A stretch of DNA of 64,000 nucleotides from Armatimonadota bacterium (GTDB lineage Bacteria > Armatimonadota > Zipacnadia > JAUWAU01). This document shows, in pieces, positions 26,113-34,923 of the stretch. Positions within the stretch are counted from its first letter, which is position 1; each line of letters starts with the position of its first letter. Below the pieces are notes generated by a model that was not told where the DNA came from, made no database searches, and saw nothing but the letters and a program-made list of their open reading frames with translations. The DNA is taken from positions 1-64,000 of the forward strand of contig JAUWAU010000018.1 of NCBI GenBank assembly GCA_030601885.1, in the 5' to 3' direction. A program made the translations under genes and the position numbers.

Positions 26113-27153
26113 ATGAACACCTGCAAGAGCGCTTTCGTCGTGCTGCTGGGTCTGCTATCGGCCCCAGGCATTGCACAAGAGCAGTTCGCGCTCCAGATGA
26201 AGTACGCTGCCGGCGAGCAACGGCCCATGCGCCTCACGTTTACGGGCATCGGGACGTTGACCATCCAGGGGCCCGGTGCGCCGAACCAGCCGAGCGATCT
26301 GTGGATGAACGGCGATATCGAGCTATCGCAGGAGATCAAATCGGTCGATGAGCGCGGCACCGCCGATATCGAGATGAAGCTGACGAAGTTCGATGCCCAA
26401 GTGCAATTCATGGGCATGCGGCAGGACATTGTGGTGGAGGACGACCGGGTTCTGGTGATGATGAATGACAAGGTCGTGTTCGACAGCCTGGATCCGGAGC
26501 AGGCGAAGAAAAACCCGATGCTGCAACTGATCGGCCAGGGCTTCATCGTGAGGCAGGACAGGACGGGCAAGATCGTCGGCCTGCCACAGCTCGAGCTCGT
26601 TCTGAAGATGATGATTCCCGACTCCGACTTCAAGGGAGCGATGGAACGCAGCACGGGTCCGCTTCCCGCTGCTCCCGTGAAAGTGGGCGACACGTGGGAG
26701 GAGCGGCAGGTGTGGCCCTACGGCGCCCCGGAGGGGGAAGAGCCCCCCGCGTTCGTCACGCTCCACAAGTTCGCGGAGGTCGTCAACGTGGCCGGCCACA
26801 AGTGCGCCAAGATCACCAGTACCAGCAACATCAACCTCGCCGACGTGTCCCTGCCCATGCCGACGCTGATGCCGGGAATGGGCGGCCAAGGGCCGACGCA
26901 GATGAGCCTGGTGATCAACAAGATGGTCATGGACCTGGCCAGCACGGGGCATTTCGACATTGAACGAGGCGTTCCGCTGAGTGCGGACAGCGCGCTGACC
27001 CTGAACATGGAGATGACGCAGAGGATAAAGTTGCCTCCGCCGCCACAAGAGGGGCAACAGGAGGCGGAGGGGCCCGAGGAGCCTCAGGAAGTCGAGATAA
27101 CCGTGAGCATCGAGGATTTTGCCATCGACATAGCCATGGAACTGGCGCAATAG
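26113..27153 (+). CDS. Secreted protein of unknown function (346 aa)
   Basis: ATG 26113 is preceded by GGAGGT twelve bases upstream and a sigma-54-type promoter match. The product has a short signal peptide (MNTCKSAFVVLLGLLSAPGIAQ). The body has the look of the 'DUF6263-like' or lipoprotein-localisation type of beta-rich proteins: QMKYAAGEQRPMRLTFTGIG, VDERGTADIEMKLTKF, VGDTWEERQVWPYG and KCAKITSTSNINLADVSLPM. The C-terminus is Pro/Glu-rich (LPPPPQEGQQEAEGPEEPQE) and then returns to a strand. No catalytic residues stand out. It may bind a hydrophobic partner in the envelope; that is inference only. Confidence 0.75.
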   Translation: MNTCKSAFVVLLGLLSAPGIAQEQFALQMKYAAGEQRPMRLTFTGIGTLTIQGPGAPNQPSDLWMNGDIELSQEIKSVDERGTADIEMKLTKFDAQVQFMGMRQDIVVEDDRVLVMMNDKVVFDSLDPEQAKKNPMLQLIGQGFIVRQDRTGKIVGLPQLELVLKMMIPDSDFKGAMERSTGPLPAAPVKVGDTWEERQVWPYGAPEGEEPPAFVTLHKFAEVVNVAGHKCAKITSTSNINLADVSLPMPTLMPGMGGQGPTQMSLVINKMVMDLASTGHFDIERGVPLSADSALTLNMEMTQRIKLPPPPQEGQQEAEGPEEPQEVEITVSIEDFAIDIAMELAQ

Positions 27154-27626
27154 GCGGTCCGGTTAGCGCAGAGCAGCGCTGGGAGCGCGGACGACTTCTT
27201 CTTTGCGAGCGGCAGATCGGCGGGCGTCGGGGTCATCCCCGGCGCCCGCCCGATTCTTGATGCACCTGCCGTCGCCTACATCTCATCGCTCCGGGATGTC
27301 GCATTTCCCAGGCAGCTCTCCATGGCCCACTGGGCCACCCGGAAACGATGAAGATGGGCCCGGCGGGGAGCTGGGGGCCGCCGGAGCAAGCTGCTCCGGC
27401 TACAACGGGTGGGCCGACGGGCCGAATCTTCGAAGCAGCAGATAGTCGGCTTTGTGCACCGTTGGTCCAGCCCCCAGGGAAGATAACCTCAACGGTGGCG
27501 GCGTGTAACAATGCGGCAATGTCCGAAGAAGTCTGTTAAGCAGCGCAGCACTGTATGGCATAGCTAGCAGTGACGACCCAATGTAGGTCGCCAAAGCCGC
27601 GTTTGAGTACTGGAGGCGGACGGAGG
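27154..27626. other. 473-base gap with a perfect palindrome before the pilin operon
   Basis: No gene is supported. A perfect 9-bp-arm palindrome, GCCGGAGCA and TGCTCCGGC with a 3-base centre, lies at 27380-27400. Short frames crossing this region have no family features. The pilin operon promoter should lie in the last 150 bases but is not obvious. Confidence 0.55.
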
Positions 27627-28025
27627 ATGTACAAGCGGATCAGCCGGCGGTGCGGCTTCTCGCTGATAGAGCTCATGGTAACAATCGTGATCCTGGGCGT
27701 GGGTATCGCGGGCGTTGCCGCCATGTTCCTGTACGGGTACCGCGCCCAGCTCAACGCGCACTATACAATCCTGGCAACGGCAGCAGTCAATGAGGTATTG
27801 GAGGAGATGCGGTCAGCGGGCTACAACAACGTGGATTCAGAGCACTTCCCCTCGGCCTTCACCGTAGCAGACGTGCCACGAGGCGTCGGAACCATCGCCT
27901 GGGAGCAATTCCCCGCACCAACGTCCACCAACATGAAGCGCGTTACAGTCGAGGTGTCGTGGCAGGGCGGGCGCACCATACACGGCGTCACGCGGGCAAG
28001 CACACTCATAGCCCTCAGACCGTGA
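27627..28025 (+). CDS. Type IV pilin-like protein (GspI/PilV type)
   Basis: ATG 27627 follows TGGAGGCGGACGGAGG. The 132-residue product has a class III signal: a basic leader (MYKRISRRC), then GFSLIELMVTIVILGVGIAG. The prepilin peptidase site is before Phe, and Glu5 of the mature form is conserved. The rest is a short globular head with DVPRGVGTIAWEQFP and KRVTVEVSWQGGRTIHGVTR. Size and position as the first of three fit a minor pseudopilin of a type II secretion or type IV pilus machine. No ATPase, inner-membrane platform or peptidase gene is in the window. Confidence 0.85.
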   Translation: MYKRISRRCGFSLIELMVTIVILGVGIAGVAAMFLYGYRAQLNAHYTILATAAVNEVLEEMRSAGYNNVDSEHFPSAFTVADVPRGVGTIAWEQFPAPTSTNMKRVTVEVSWQGGRTIHGVTRASTLIALRP

Positions 28026-28048
28026 CCCCGCGACTGGGGTGAACTGGC

Positions 28049-28633
28049 ATGCGACGAAACAGCCGGCGCCACACGCGTGGCGGCGTAACTCTTGTCGAGG
28101 CGATGATCGCCGTCGGCATTCTGCTGCTGATAACGGCGGCTTGCGGGTCGCTACACATCATGTGCCTCAAGATGTATCAGCAAGGCGTTTCGCTCACCAT
28201 GGCGCATGAGCGGGGGCAGCTGGCCATACAGCTCATGCGCATTAGCATTCGCGAGGCCATGAATGTGGACTATCCCGGCCCTAATGCCATTATCGTCACG
28301 CTGCCGGCGAAGGACGCTGACCGCCACAACGTGATCGACCCGGCGACGAAATCGCTTGTCCCCGGCGAGCAAGTGTCATTCTATTACGCCAGCGATTCGG
28401 GCTTTCCAATGGCCAACGGGACAACGCTGTGGCGGGCCACGCGCCCGGCGGGCACTACGACGTGGCAGCGCATCGAGTGCCTCGCGGAGAACGTGGATAG
28501 CTTGGATTTTCAGTATTCCCCATCGCTCGACATGCTCGAGCTGGTGAAGCTGGAACTGACGGTTCGGGCCAAAGAGGGCCCGAACGAGTACACTCAAACG
28601 CTGGTGGAGCAGGTGCTCATACGGAATCATTAG
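28049..28633 (+). CDS. Type IV pilin-like protein (GspJ/PilW type)
   Basis: ATG 28049 lies 23 bases after the previous pilin. The 194-residue product has a basic leader (MRRNSRRHTRG), then GVTLVEAMIAVGILLLITAA, with the conserved Glu at the position expected for position 5 of the mature protein. The head domain includes GQLAIQLMRISIREAMNVDY, GEQVSFYYASDSGFPM and DSLDFQYSPSLDMLELVKLE. That resembles the PilW/GspJ pattern, which measures about 190-230 residues. It probably forms the tip complex with its neighbours. Confidence 0.82.
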   Translation: MRRNSRRHTRGGVTLVEAMIAVGILLLITAACGSLHIMCLKMYQQGVSLTMAHERGQLAIQLMRISIREAMNVDYPGPNAIIVTLPAKDADRHNVIDPATKSLVPGEQVSFYYASDSGFPMANGTTLWRATRPAGTTTWQRIECLAENVDSLDFQYSPSLDMLELVKLELTVRAKEGPNEYTQTLVEQVLIRNH

Positions 28634-28713
28634 GCAGTGGTAGTGCCTTGCAGCACTCAGTAGTCGGTAGCGTTTCGCCAGAGCAGTTCACAAGAAAGAG
28701 GGAGATGATGGGC

Positions 28714-29886
28714 ATGTGGACTAGGAAGTACTGCGCCCCCGGCTCTCGACTCGTGACCGGGCCATTGGGGAGCCGAACGGGCGTCGCCTTTGTTTTCGCC
28801 GTGATTGCCTTGACGGTGCTGCTCATTCTTGGGACCACCTTCGTACAGATGGGCATCAACGACGTGCGCAATGCGGGGGTGTACAAGCGGCAAGTGCAGA
28901 CTCAACAACTGGCCGAAGCGGCGCTCGATCGGTGCGTGTGGATGATGCAGCAGGACAGCGGCGGCGCGGACCAGATAAACAACAAGCTGCAGAACTACGG
29001 GCATTACACGTCACCCGAGTGGGTCACCGACGAAGGGGACTCCTATTCGTTTGAGGTCGATGCGCCCTACAATGGCATCGCTGACACGGTGTTGCTGATG
29101 AGCGAGGGGCGGGCCGCGAACGGCGAGGCGGAGCAGCTCCGGGTAGTACTCAAGTACCTCCCGACCCAGAGCCCGGTGTTCGGCCATGCTCTGTACGCCA
29201 ACCACAACCTCACCGTCGGTGGCGACACAATCATTGACGGTCACCCGGAGCTCGGCGGCGCCGGCATGTTCGCCAATGGGAACATCAAATACCTGGGCAG
29301 CTCAACGACCGTCATTGGCGACATCCACGCCACCGGCTCGATAAGCGGCAGTACGAATCAGGAACCGCCCGAAGCGGTTCAGGTCGAGTACGCTCCGCAG
29401 GTCGCTATGCCGGAGATCGATCTGGAATGGTACCGAGCCAACTGCGATACCTACTACGGCGATGACGTGTCCCTCTCGGGGGGCACTCTGGGTGATTGGG
29501 ACGATCCCCACATCACCTTTGTGGACGGGTTCGTCAGCCTCTCAGGGACCTTCGAGGGCGTCGGCACCATAGTGAGCACCGATGGCTTTCGGGTCACAGG
29601 GAACGTGCTGTACGCCGACGGCTCGAGTGCGCTGGCCCTGCTGACAACGGGGGACTTCATGATGGCGGGTACAGTCACCGTGTCGGGCCTCATCTACGCG
29701 CACTCGGTACTGGACGACTCCTCATTCACCGGCACAGGCACGCCGACCATCATCGGCGGCATTTGCGCCGACGTCATCAATGTCAACGGCACGATCAACG
29801 TCGAGTGGGACCCGCGGCTCAAGGACATCAAGAGCCTGCCAGGGTTCCAGGGGCAGGTGCAGACGCTCTCGTGGGAGCGGCTCTAG
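28714..29886 (+). CDS. PilX-like pilus assembly protein with bactofilin-like beta-solenoid head
   Basis: ATG 28714 has GAGGGAG nine bases upstream. ATGs at 28705 and 28708 are closer to it. The 390-residue product has a transmembrane segment (GVAFVFAVIALTVLLILGTT, about 30-50), then a PilX-N-like helix (QVQTQQLAEAALDRCVWMMQ). From about residue 155 the sequence runs in solenoid turns: HNLTVGGDTIIDGHPELGG, NIKYLGSSTTVIGDIHATGS, TGNVLYADGSSALALLTTGD and TVTVSGLIYAHSVLDDSS. The turns alternate hydrophobic and Gly residues like polymer-forming (bactofilin) or DUF7305 domains. It is the third gene of the pilin-like set. The N-terminus is not a normal prepilin site. Confidence 0.8.
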   Translation: MWTRKYCAPGSRLVTGPLGSRTGVAFVFAVIALTVLLILGTTFVQMGINDVRNAGVYKRQVQTQQLAEAALDRCVWMMQQDSGGADQINNKLQNYGHYTSPEWVTDEGDSYSFEVDAPYNGIADTVLLMSEGRAANGEAEQLRVVLKYLPTQSPVFGHALYANHNLTVGGDTIIDGHPELGGAGMFANGNIKYLGSSTTVIGDIHATGSISGSTNQEPPEAVQVEYAPQVAMPEIDLEWYRANCDTYYGDDVSLSGGTLGDWDDPHITFVDGFVSLSGTFEGVGTIVSTDGFRVTGNVLYADGSSALALLTTGDFMMAGTVTVSGLIYAHSVLDDSSFTGTGTPTIIGGICADVINVNGTINVEWDPRLKDIKSLPGFQGQVQTLSWERL

Positions 29887-29953
29887 TGGACTCACAGAGG
29901 CCGGGCGCCAGGCCGGCAGGCGTCCGCCGAGCCGAACACAAGGAGAATGATGT

Positions 29954-30460
29954 GTGAACAACACGAGGGAGAAGCGAGCAGGCCTCCTCATCGCTGCTGT
30001 TGTGGCTGCCGGTCTTGCGCTATCTGGAGTTGCCATAGTCACTGACCCCTCGGGCGACCTGGGACTGCGCCGCAGCCCGCCCCCAGCCCCCGCGTCGGCG
30101 TCATCGCGCACCACTGCGTCGCAGGCCCGCGGCCAGTACATCGATGTGCCGGGCCGGGAACTTACACCCGAGCAGCGAGAGGGAACGGCCTGGACCGAGG
30201 TGCCGGCCACGCCGAGAGCGGTACCCCGCGTCCGCTATGCCGACGGAGAGCGGGTTCCTCAAGAGGACGTCGCCCGGGTGCTGGGCTATGATGGTGAGAA
30301 GGTGAGGAAACCCCGGCCTGCGGATGGCGATTCAGCCTGGGGAGACGAATCGCTGCTCGACGTGCGACGACCCATCAGCTCGGAGGAGTTCTGGGCAGGC
30401 TTGGCGGACGCGGACGGATCACCTGCCAGCGTGGCAGCGATCCCAGGGCAGGACAGATAG
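29954..30460 (+). CDS. Small exported or membrane-anchored protein at the end of the pilin-like operon
   Basis: GTG 29954 follows AGGAGAATGATGT and gives 168 residues. A hydrophobic segment (LLIAAVVAAGLALSGVAIV, about 11-29) could be a signal anchor. The rest is polar, with a Pro/Ala/Ser linker (APASASSRTTASQARG) and DPSGDLGLRR. No domain is recognised. The 67-base gap from the previous gene and the terminator just downstream place it at the operon's end. It may be an accessory of the pilin-like machine. Confidence 0.65.
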   Translation: MNNTREKRAGLLIAAVVAAGLALSGVAIVTDPSGDLGLRRSPPPAPASASSRTTASQARGQYIDVPGRELTPEQREGTAWTEVPATPRAVPRVRYADGERVPQEDVARVLGYDGEKVRKPRPADGDSAWGDESLLDVRRPISSEEFWAGLADADGSPASVAAIPGQDR

Positions 30461-30512
30461 CGGCCGGCGCCGGAGCAGCATCAAGGCGATCCGCGCCGTT
30501 GCCATACGACGT

Positions 30513-30543
30513 GGCGGCCCCCCCGTGGGGCCGCCTTCATTTT
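30513..30543 (+). terminator. Intrinsic terminator after the pilin-like operon
   Basis: GGCGGCCCC (30513-30521) and GGGGCCGCC (30527-30535) form a perfect 9-bp stem with a 5-base loop, followed by TTCATTTT. The remaining gap to 30905 shows no gene. It contains a run of eight A/T-rich bases near 30655 but no clear promoter. Confidence 0.75.
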
Positions 30544-30905
30544 GGCCGCCCGGCGACCTCGTGTTTCATGGCCATGCCGGCCACGTCGATGCCCTGCAGC
30601 TTGTGGGTCGTTCCGACACCGTGGTGGTGGTCCGATGGGAGCCCTACATCGGGCGAAAAAAGAGTAAAACCCTAAGGCGAATCCCGGCAACTAATAATCG
30701 GGGTCGTGCGCCGGCCGGTTTACCCGCAGCGCCAACGCATGTCGCGCGGCCCCCCCCCTTTACGCTGTCGCGCCGCACTTGTGGGTGGAAATCAACGAGC
30801 TTGAACGTCCGTCATGAGGCGCGACTCTCCGCTTCTCGTGCCGCTCCTATGCCTTGGTACCCCGCGGTGATTGATCGCTTACCGGCAGCTTCCAGCCATC
30901 AGCCG

Positions 30906-31733
30906 TCAACCGTTGCGTTTTGCCTCTTCAGCGATCCGCCGCGCGAGAGCGTTGTTCTCGGTGTGCCCGGTTCGGTATGCGATCACGTGCGCGAGCAGAG
31001 GCCGCCCCAGGAGGTACAAGTCTCCCACCAAGTCGAGGATCTTGTGCCTGGCAAACTCCTGCTCCAAGCGGAGCTCGGCGGAGAGGTGATCGGCGTAGAC
31101 GACGATGGCATTCGCCTCGCTGCCACCTCTCAGCTCGCCGGCGCGCAGCAGAGCTTCGGCTTGCTCCTGAGTAACAAAGGTCCGCGCCGGCGCCAGCTCG
31201 GTGGCGTAGTCATCGCGGTGCGGCTTGTACAGCGCGAACTGGCGGCCGATGAGAGGGTGCGCATAGTCGAGCACGTATCCGAAGGCCGGCTCATCGGCGG
31301 GCAGCGCCAAGATGGCCCGCTCAGCCTCGGCCACGAGGATTGGCTCGGTGAGTGGTATGGGCTCGACCTCGCCGCTCAGCTCAACAGATCCGGCCTCTTG
31401 CAGCATCTCCGCAAACGCCGCGGCGCTGCCGTCGAAGAGCGGCACCTCCGGTCCGTCGAGACCGATGAGGACATCGGTGATACCGAAGGCGCTCAGCGCG
31501 GAGAGCAAGTGCTCAGTGCTCGAGACGACGTGTGGCGGCTCACCCACCACAGTGCAGTTCTCGGTATGACGCACGCCGCTCACGTGGAGCGGGATCTCTA
31601 CGCCGCAATCGTCGCGCCGGGCACGGAGGCCATGCCCGGCCTCCGCCGGTTCGAGCCGCACGGTCACCTCCTGCCCCGACCACACCCCGCGGCCACGCTT
31701 CGCCACGCTATGTGCCACGGTACGCCGTTTCAC
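30906..31733 (-). CDS. lpxC: UDP-3-O-acyl-N-acetylglucosamine deacetylase (LpxC)
   Basis: GTG at 31733 starts a 275-residue protein, a little shorter than E. coli LpxC (305). Zinc ligands are in SSTEHLLSALS (His75) and EFARHKILDLVGD (His230, Asp234). The general-acid His is in GHTENN (His258). VPLFDGSA (about 97-104) is the conserved loop with the catalytic-site Asp-Gly. It performs the committed step of lipid A synthesis, so the cell probably makes LPS. It lies 77 bases after dapF in the same orientation; that is an unusual neighbour, since lpxC is often next to lpxD/fabZ or ftsZ. Confidence 0.95.
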   Translation of the reverse strand: MKRRTVAHSVAKRGRGVWSGQEVTVRLEPAEAGHGLRARRDDCGVEIPLHVSGVRHTENCTVVGEPPHVVSSTEHLLSALSAFGITDVLIGLDGPEVPLFDGSAAAFAEMLQEAGSVELSGEVEPIPLTEPILVAEAERAILALPADEPAFGYVLDYAHPLIGRQFALYKPHRDDYATELAPARTFVTQEQAEALLRAGELRGGSEANAIVVYADHLSAELRLEQEFARHKILDLVGDLYLLGRPLLAHVIAYRTGHTENNALARRIAEEAKRNG

Positions 31734-31810
31734 TGATGCGCTCCGCCTCCGTGCTCACTGAGGGCGCCGTCAGATGACAGTCAATGGCTGATTCGCCAGG
31801 CCGTGAGCCA

Positions 31811-32704
31811 CTAACCGTACGCCGTGAACCGCCACCGCCCGCTGAACACCGTGGTCGCCGGCCCTTCGACAAAGACCTCGCCTTCGCCGTCCCAACTCGC
31901 GCGCACTTCGCCTCCCCTGGTTATGACAGCCGCCTCAGCGCCGACCAGGCCCGCCCGTCGTGCTGCCACGATACTGGCTCCCGCGCCCGTGCCGCAGGCC
32001 AGTGTCTCCCCGACGGCACGCTCCCAGAAGCGCGCCGCGAGGCGTTCACGGCCCGTGCGTCGGAACCAGGTGACGCTGGTTCGCTCGTCGCCCAATGCGT
32101 GCTGCTCCAGCGCGGCGCTCAGCGCCTCCCAGGTTGCCTCAGGCAGTTCCGACTCGGCGTGAAGCACAATGTGCGGCGTGCCCAAGGAAACGTACAGCGC
32201 AGCCGCCAGCGCTCTCTCTATGGGCTCTGTATGCTGCGTTGGCACGGCCGCTGCCGCGCTGCGGGGAAGGTCGCCCAGCCGCAGCGCCGCGTCGCGCACG
32301 GCAGGCGTGCCGAGTCCGGAACGCAAGTGCGCCGTCGGTCCGGACACACGGAGCCACTCGACGGTCCGAGGGCCCCCTATCGTTTCCAGGACCACTGTCG
32401 AGACAATCCGCCCCGCGTCGTGCAGGTATTTCGCCACGCACCGTAAGCCGTTGCCGCACATGTCCTCCGTCCCGTCGGGATTGAACATACGCTGGCGGTA
32501 TTCGGCTGCCTCGCCGGGCATCACCACGAGCAACCCATCATGGCCGACGGCGAAGTGCGGGTCGGCGGTCTCGATGGCCAGCCTCGGCCAATCCAACTCG
32601 AGGCCATCCAGCGCATCCACGAGCACGAAGGCGTTTCCCGCCGCGTGCATTTTGACGAAGGCGACATCGGCTGGGCCACCACGAGTGCCGGTGGCGCCCA
32701 TCAT
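31811..32704 (-). CDS. dapF: Diaminopimelate epimerase
   Basis: ATG at 32704 overlaps the stop of the upstream gene by four bases (ATGA), so it is translationally coupled. The product is 297 residues. The two catalytic cysteines are in GTEDMCGNGLRCVAKYL and LACGTGAGASIVAA. The N-terminal motif is FVKMHAAGNAFVLVDALDG. It converts LL- to meso-diaminopimelate for lysine and peptidoglycan. The overlap with a gene of unknown function and with the GS-like gene upstream suggests an operon around amino acid or cell-wall metabolism. Confidence 0.95.
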   Translation of the reverse strand: MMGATGTRGGPADVAFVKMHAAGNAFVLVDALDGLELDWPRLAIETADPHFAVGHDGLLVVMPGEAAEYRQRMFNPDGTEDMCGNGLRCVAKYLHDAGRIVSTVVLETIGGPRTVEWLRVSGPTAHLRSGLGTPAVRDAALRLGDLPRSAAAAVPTQHTEPIERALAAALYVSLGTPHIVLHAESELPEATWEALSAALEQHALGDERTSVTWFRRTGRERLAARFWERAVGETLACGTGAGASIVAARRAGLVGAEAAVITRGGEVRASWDGEGEVFVEGPATTVFSGRWRFTAYG

Positions 32705-34836
32705 TCTGCAAACTCCTCGAAGCGCATGGTGGCCGTTTCGATTACTCGGGCAAACCAGGCGCCCTGGGGATCTACGGCGGGAAACCACCACCACGATGGC
32801 CGATGGTCTGCCCGCTCGAGCGCCAGGGCGCGGTATGCGTCGGACACGGCGCGCAGACGGGCGTATTCGAGCTGCAGCACGGCCTCGCGATACTCGGCCA
32901 GCGCGGCTCGATGCTCCCGGGAGCGTACACGCCCGAGGAGCCCCCCGCGCAGTCGGGCCTGCTCGTGCCGGGCCGTCTGGAGCTCCCTCTCAGTGCCTGT
33001 CAGCTCCGCGTTGACGGCCTCCCGCTCAGCCTCGGCATCGTGGAGTCGCTCCTGCACCGCCGACAGCTCCACATCCTCGGCCCCGCCGGCCTGTAGCTCC
33101 CACAGCCGCCGGCGCGTCCGCACGATGCGTTCTCGCCGGATCGCCCCGCGTCGGCGGTGCAGCGCAGCGCTGTGCGTTTGCAGGCGCCGCACCTGCATGA
33201 GCTTGGACTCGTTGAGATTCAGCAACTCCTGGATCGGAGCAGCCGATTGCCTTCGCCGGTCCACGGCCGATTGATACTGCGCGGCGAGCTGTTCCAGGGC
33301 CGGGCCCTCGGGCAAGCGCCGCAGCAGATCCCGGGGCTTGCGGGTTCGCGTCAGCTCTCTGATGATGCGACGGGCATCCGACATGACGCCGCGCCAGCGC
33401 GCGGCGAACTCGGCGCTGCTGATCACCTTCCGGCCGAACAGATGCGCCAGGTGCGGCGGGAGCGCAAACTCGGTATCTATCGCCCGGAGGCTGTCCCACG
33501 TGGCATAGTGCATGCGCAAGATGGGGTACAGGCGCCTCTGCATCCCACGATCCTGCAGCATCCGGGCGAGACGCCGCGTTCGCGGCACGTACACCGAGGC
33601 GTCCTGATGCAGCACCATGCACTGCTCGCGACTCAGCATAAGGGGAAGCACCACCGCCTTGCCCACCAGGCAGGCGTCGCCTCCGAACTCCGCCTCGACG
33701 ACGGCGGCGAGAACGCCGCGATCCGCCGGCTCTTCGGCGCATGCGTGCTCCCGGCGGCCATCCGGGAAGTCGAATGCAACTGCGCGTTTGCCGGCGTGGA
33801 TCGTCCCGCGCCCCAGCCCCGGAACCACTACGTCGAAGGGGATGGCGTCCTCGCCGAACTGCTCCAGTGAGTAGATGCCAGAGCCGCGAACAGCTTCGTC
33901 ATAGCACTCCCGACATGCATGTCGCCGGTGCGGCGAGAGGAAGCAGTCCAGGAGGTCGAATCGTGGCAGATGGCAGGTGTGGGTGTTGAAACGAAACAGC
34001 TCCATCGAGGAGGCGAGACGAAGCTGCTCGGGCCTCTCGCCGAGCAGCATTGCGAAGAAATCGGGCAGAAGGTTCATGTAGGCGTGCGTCAGGCTCGCGT
34101 GGGCCGCCTGCCGCCGCTGTCCGCGCACGGCGTCTATGAGAGCCGCCTCCAAGCGCTGTACCGCTGCCGACGCTTGGTGCCCGAGAACGACCTCGGCTGT
34201 TTGGCCGAAGGCCCACGCCAGCAGCTCGCAGAGCGCGTCAGCGACCTCCGCCGTTTGAATGTCGCAGGCAACCCGATCGTCGCTCGCGCGCGACACAACG
34301 CCACGCCAGCCGTATGCGCTCGTGAAGCGCCGGTAGAACTCGTCAACGCCTCCGTCGTACTCTCGCGACAGCCAGCGCAGGGGGACCCCGGCAGCGATGA
34401 GATCGCTCTTCCTGATAGGCGCCTCGCTTCCGAAGAGCGAAGAGGCCTCCCCGATGGCCGCCCACAGCTCCTTCGTGGATCCCTCGTCGTGGGGAAGAAG
34501 GGCAAATCCATCCCCGCCGAGCCCGCCAGATGAGCCGCGCGCGCGACGGCGGCCTGGAAGCTTGCTGAAATAGTCAGTGTCGTGGACGGCGGCCGTGAAG
34601 GTGCGGGAGGGAGCGTAGCGCTGCAGCGCCGCGCAGGCAATGGCCTTCATGGGCTCGTCCCAGAATACGGTCTGCCCGAGCGCCACGACGTTCGCGCCCA
34701 TCTGCTCCAGGCGCTGCACACACGAGACCACCGAATCGCTCAACTGCATTTGGCGAGCGGATGCGCCGGGCGTCAGCCGCCCATCAACGGCCCGCACCGG
34801 CGCAACCGGGCTTTGGCATTTACACATACAGGACAT
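32701..34836 (-). CDS. 711-residue protein of unknown family, C-terminal coiled coil
   Basis: The start at 34836 has GGGGAG about seven bases upstream. TTG 34920 and ATG 34749 are alternatives. The N-terminal region (about 20-110) has Rossmann-like pieces: VQRLEQMGANVVALGQTVFW, DEPMKAIACAALQRY and TFTAAVHDTDYFSKLPG. The middle has a Cys/His cluster (CHLPRFDLLDCFL then HRRHACRECYDE, about 316-343), a possible metal site. About 550-680 is a long charged coiled coil (ELNLNESKLMQVRRLQTH... AEREAVNAELTGTERELQTA). It ends with WWWFPAVDPQGAWFARVIET. I recognise no family. It lies between a GS-like gene and dapF with a coupled overlap, so it probably works in the same pathway. Confidence 0.75.
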   Translation of the reverse strand: MSCMCKCQSPVAPVRAVDGRLTPGASARQMQLSDSVVSCVQRLEQMGANVVALGQTVFWDEPMKAIACAALQRYAPSRTFTAAVHDTDYFSKLPGRRRARGSSGGLGGDGFALLPHDEGSTKELWAAIGEASSLFGSEAPIRKSDLIAAGVPLRWLSREYDGGVDEFYRRFTSAYGWRGVVSRASDDRVACDIQTAEVADALCELLAWAFGQTAEVVLGHQASAAVQRLEAALIDAVRGQRRQAAHASLTHAYMNLLPDFFAMLLGERPEQLRLASSMELFRFNTHTCHLPRFDLLDCFLSPHRRHACRECYDEAVRGSGIYSLEQFGEDAIPFDVVVPGLGRGTIHAGKRAVAFDFPDGRREHACAEEPADRGVLAAVVEAEFGGDACLVGKAVVLPLMLSREQCMVLHQDASVYVPRTRRLARMLQDRGMQRRLYPILRMHYATWDSLRAIDTEFALPPHLAHLFGRKVISSAEFAARWRGVMSDARRIIRELTRTRKPRDLLRRLPEGPALEQLAAQYQSAVDRRRQSAAPIQELLNLNESKLMQVRRLQTHSAALHRRRGAIRRERIVRTRRRLWELQAGGAEDVELSAVQERLHDAEAEREAVNAELTGTERELQTARHEQARLRGGLLGRVRSREHRAALAEYREAVLQLEYARLRAVSDAYRALALERADHRPSWWWFPAVDPQGAWFARVIETATMRFEEFAE

Positions 34837-34923
34837 CCATCCGCTCCCCACGCGGAGCTGGGCAGCGCCAGCCCGCGCTGCGGCCCCCACCCGCCGGGTT
34901 TCGTAGACGAACTTATGCAACCA

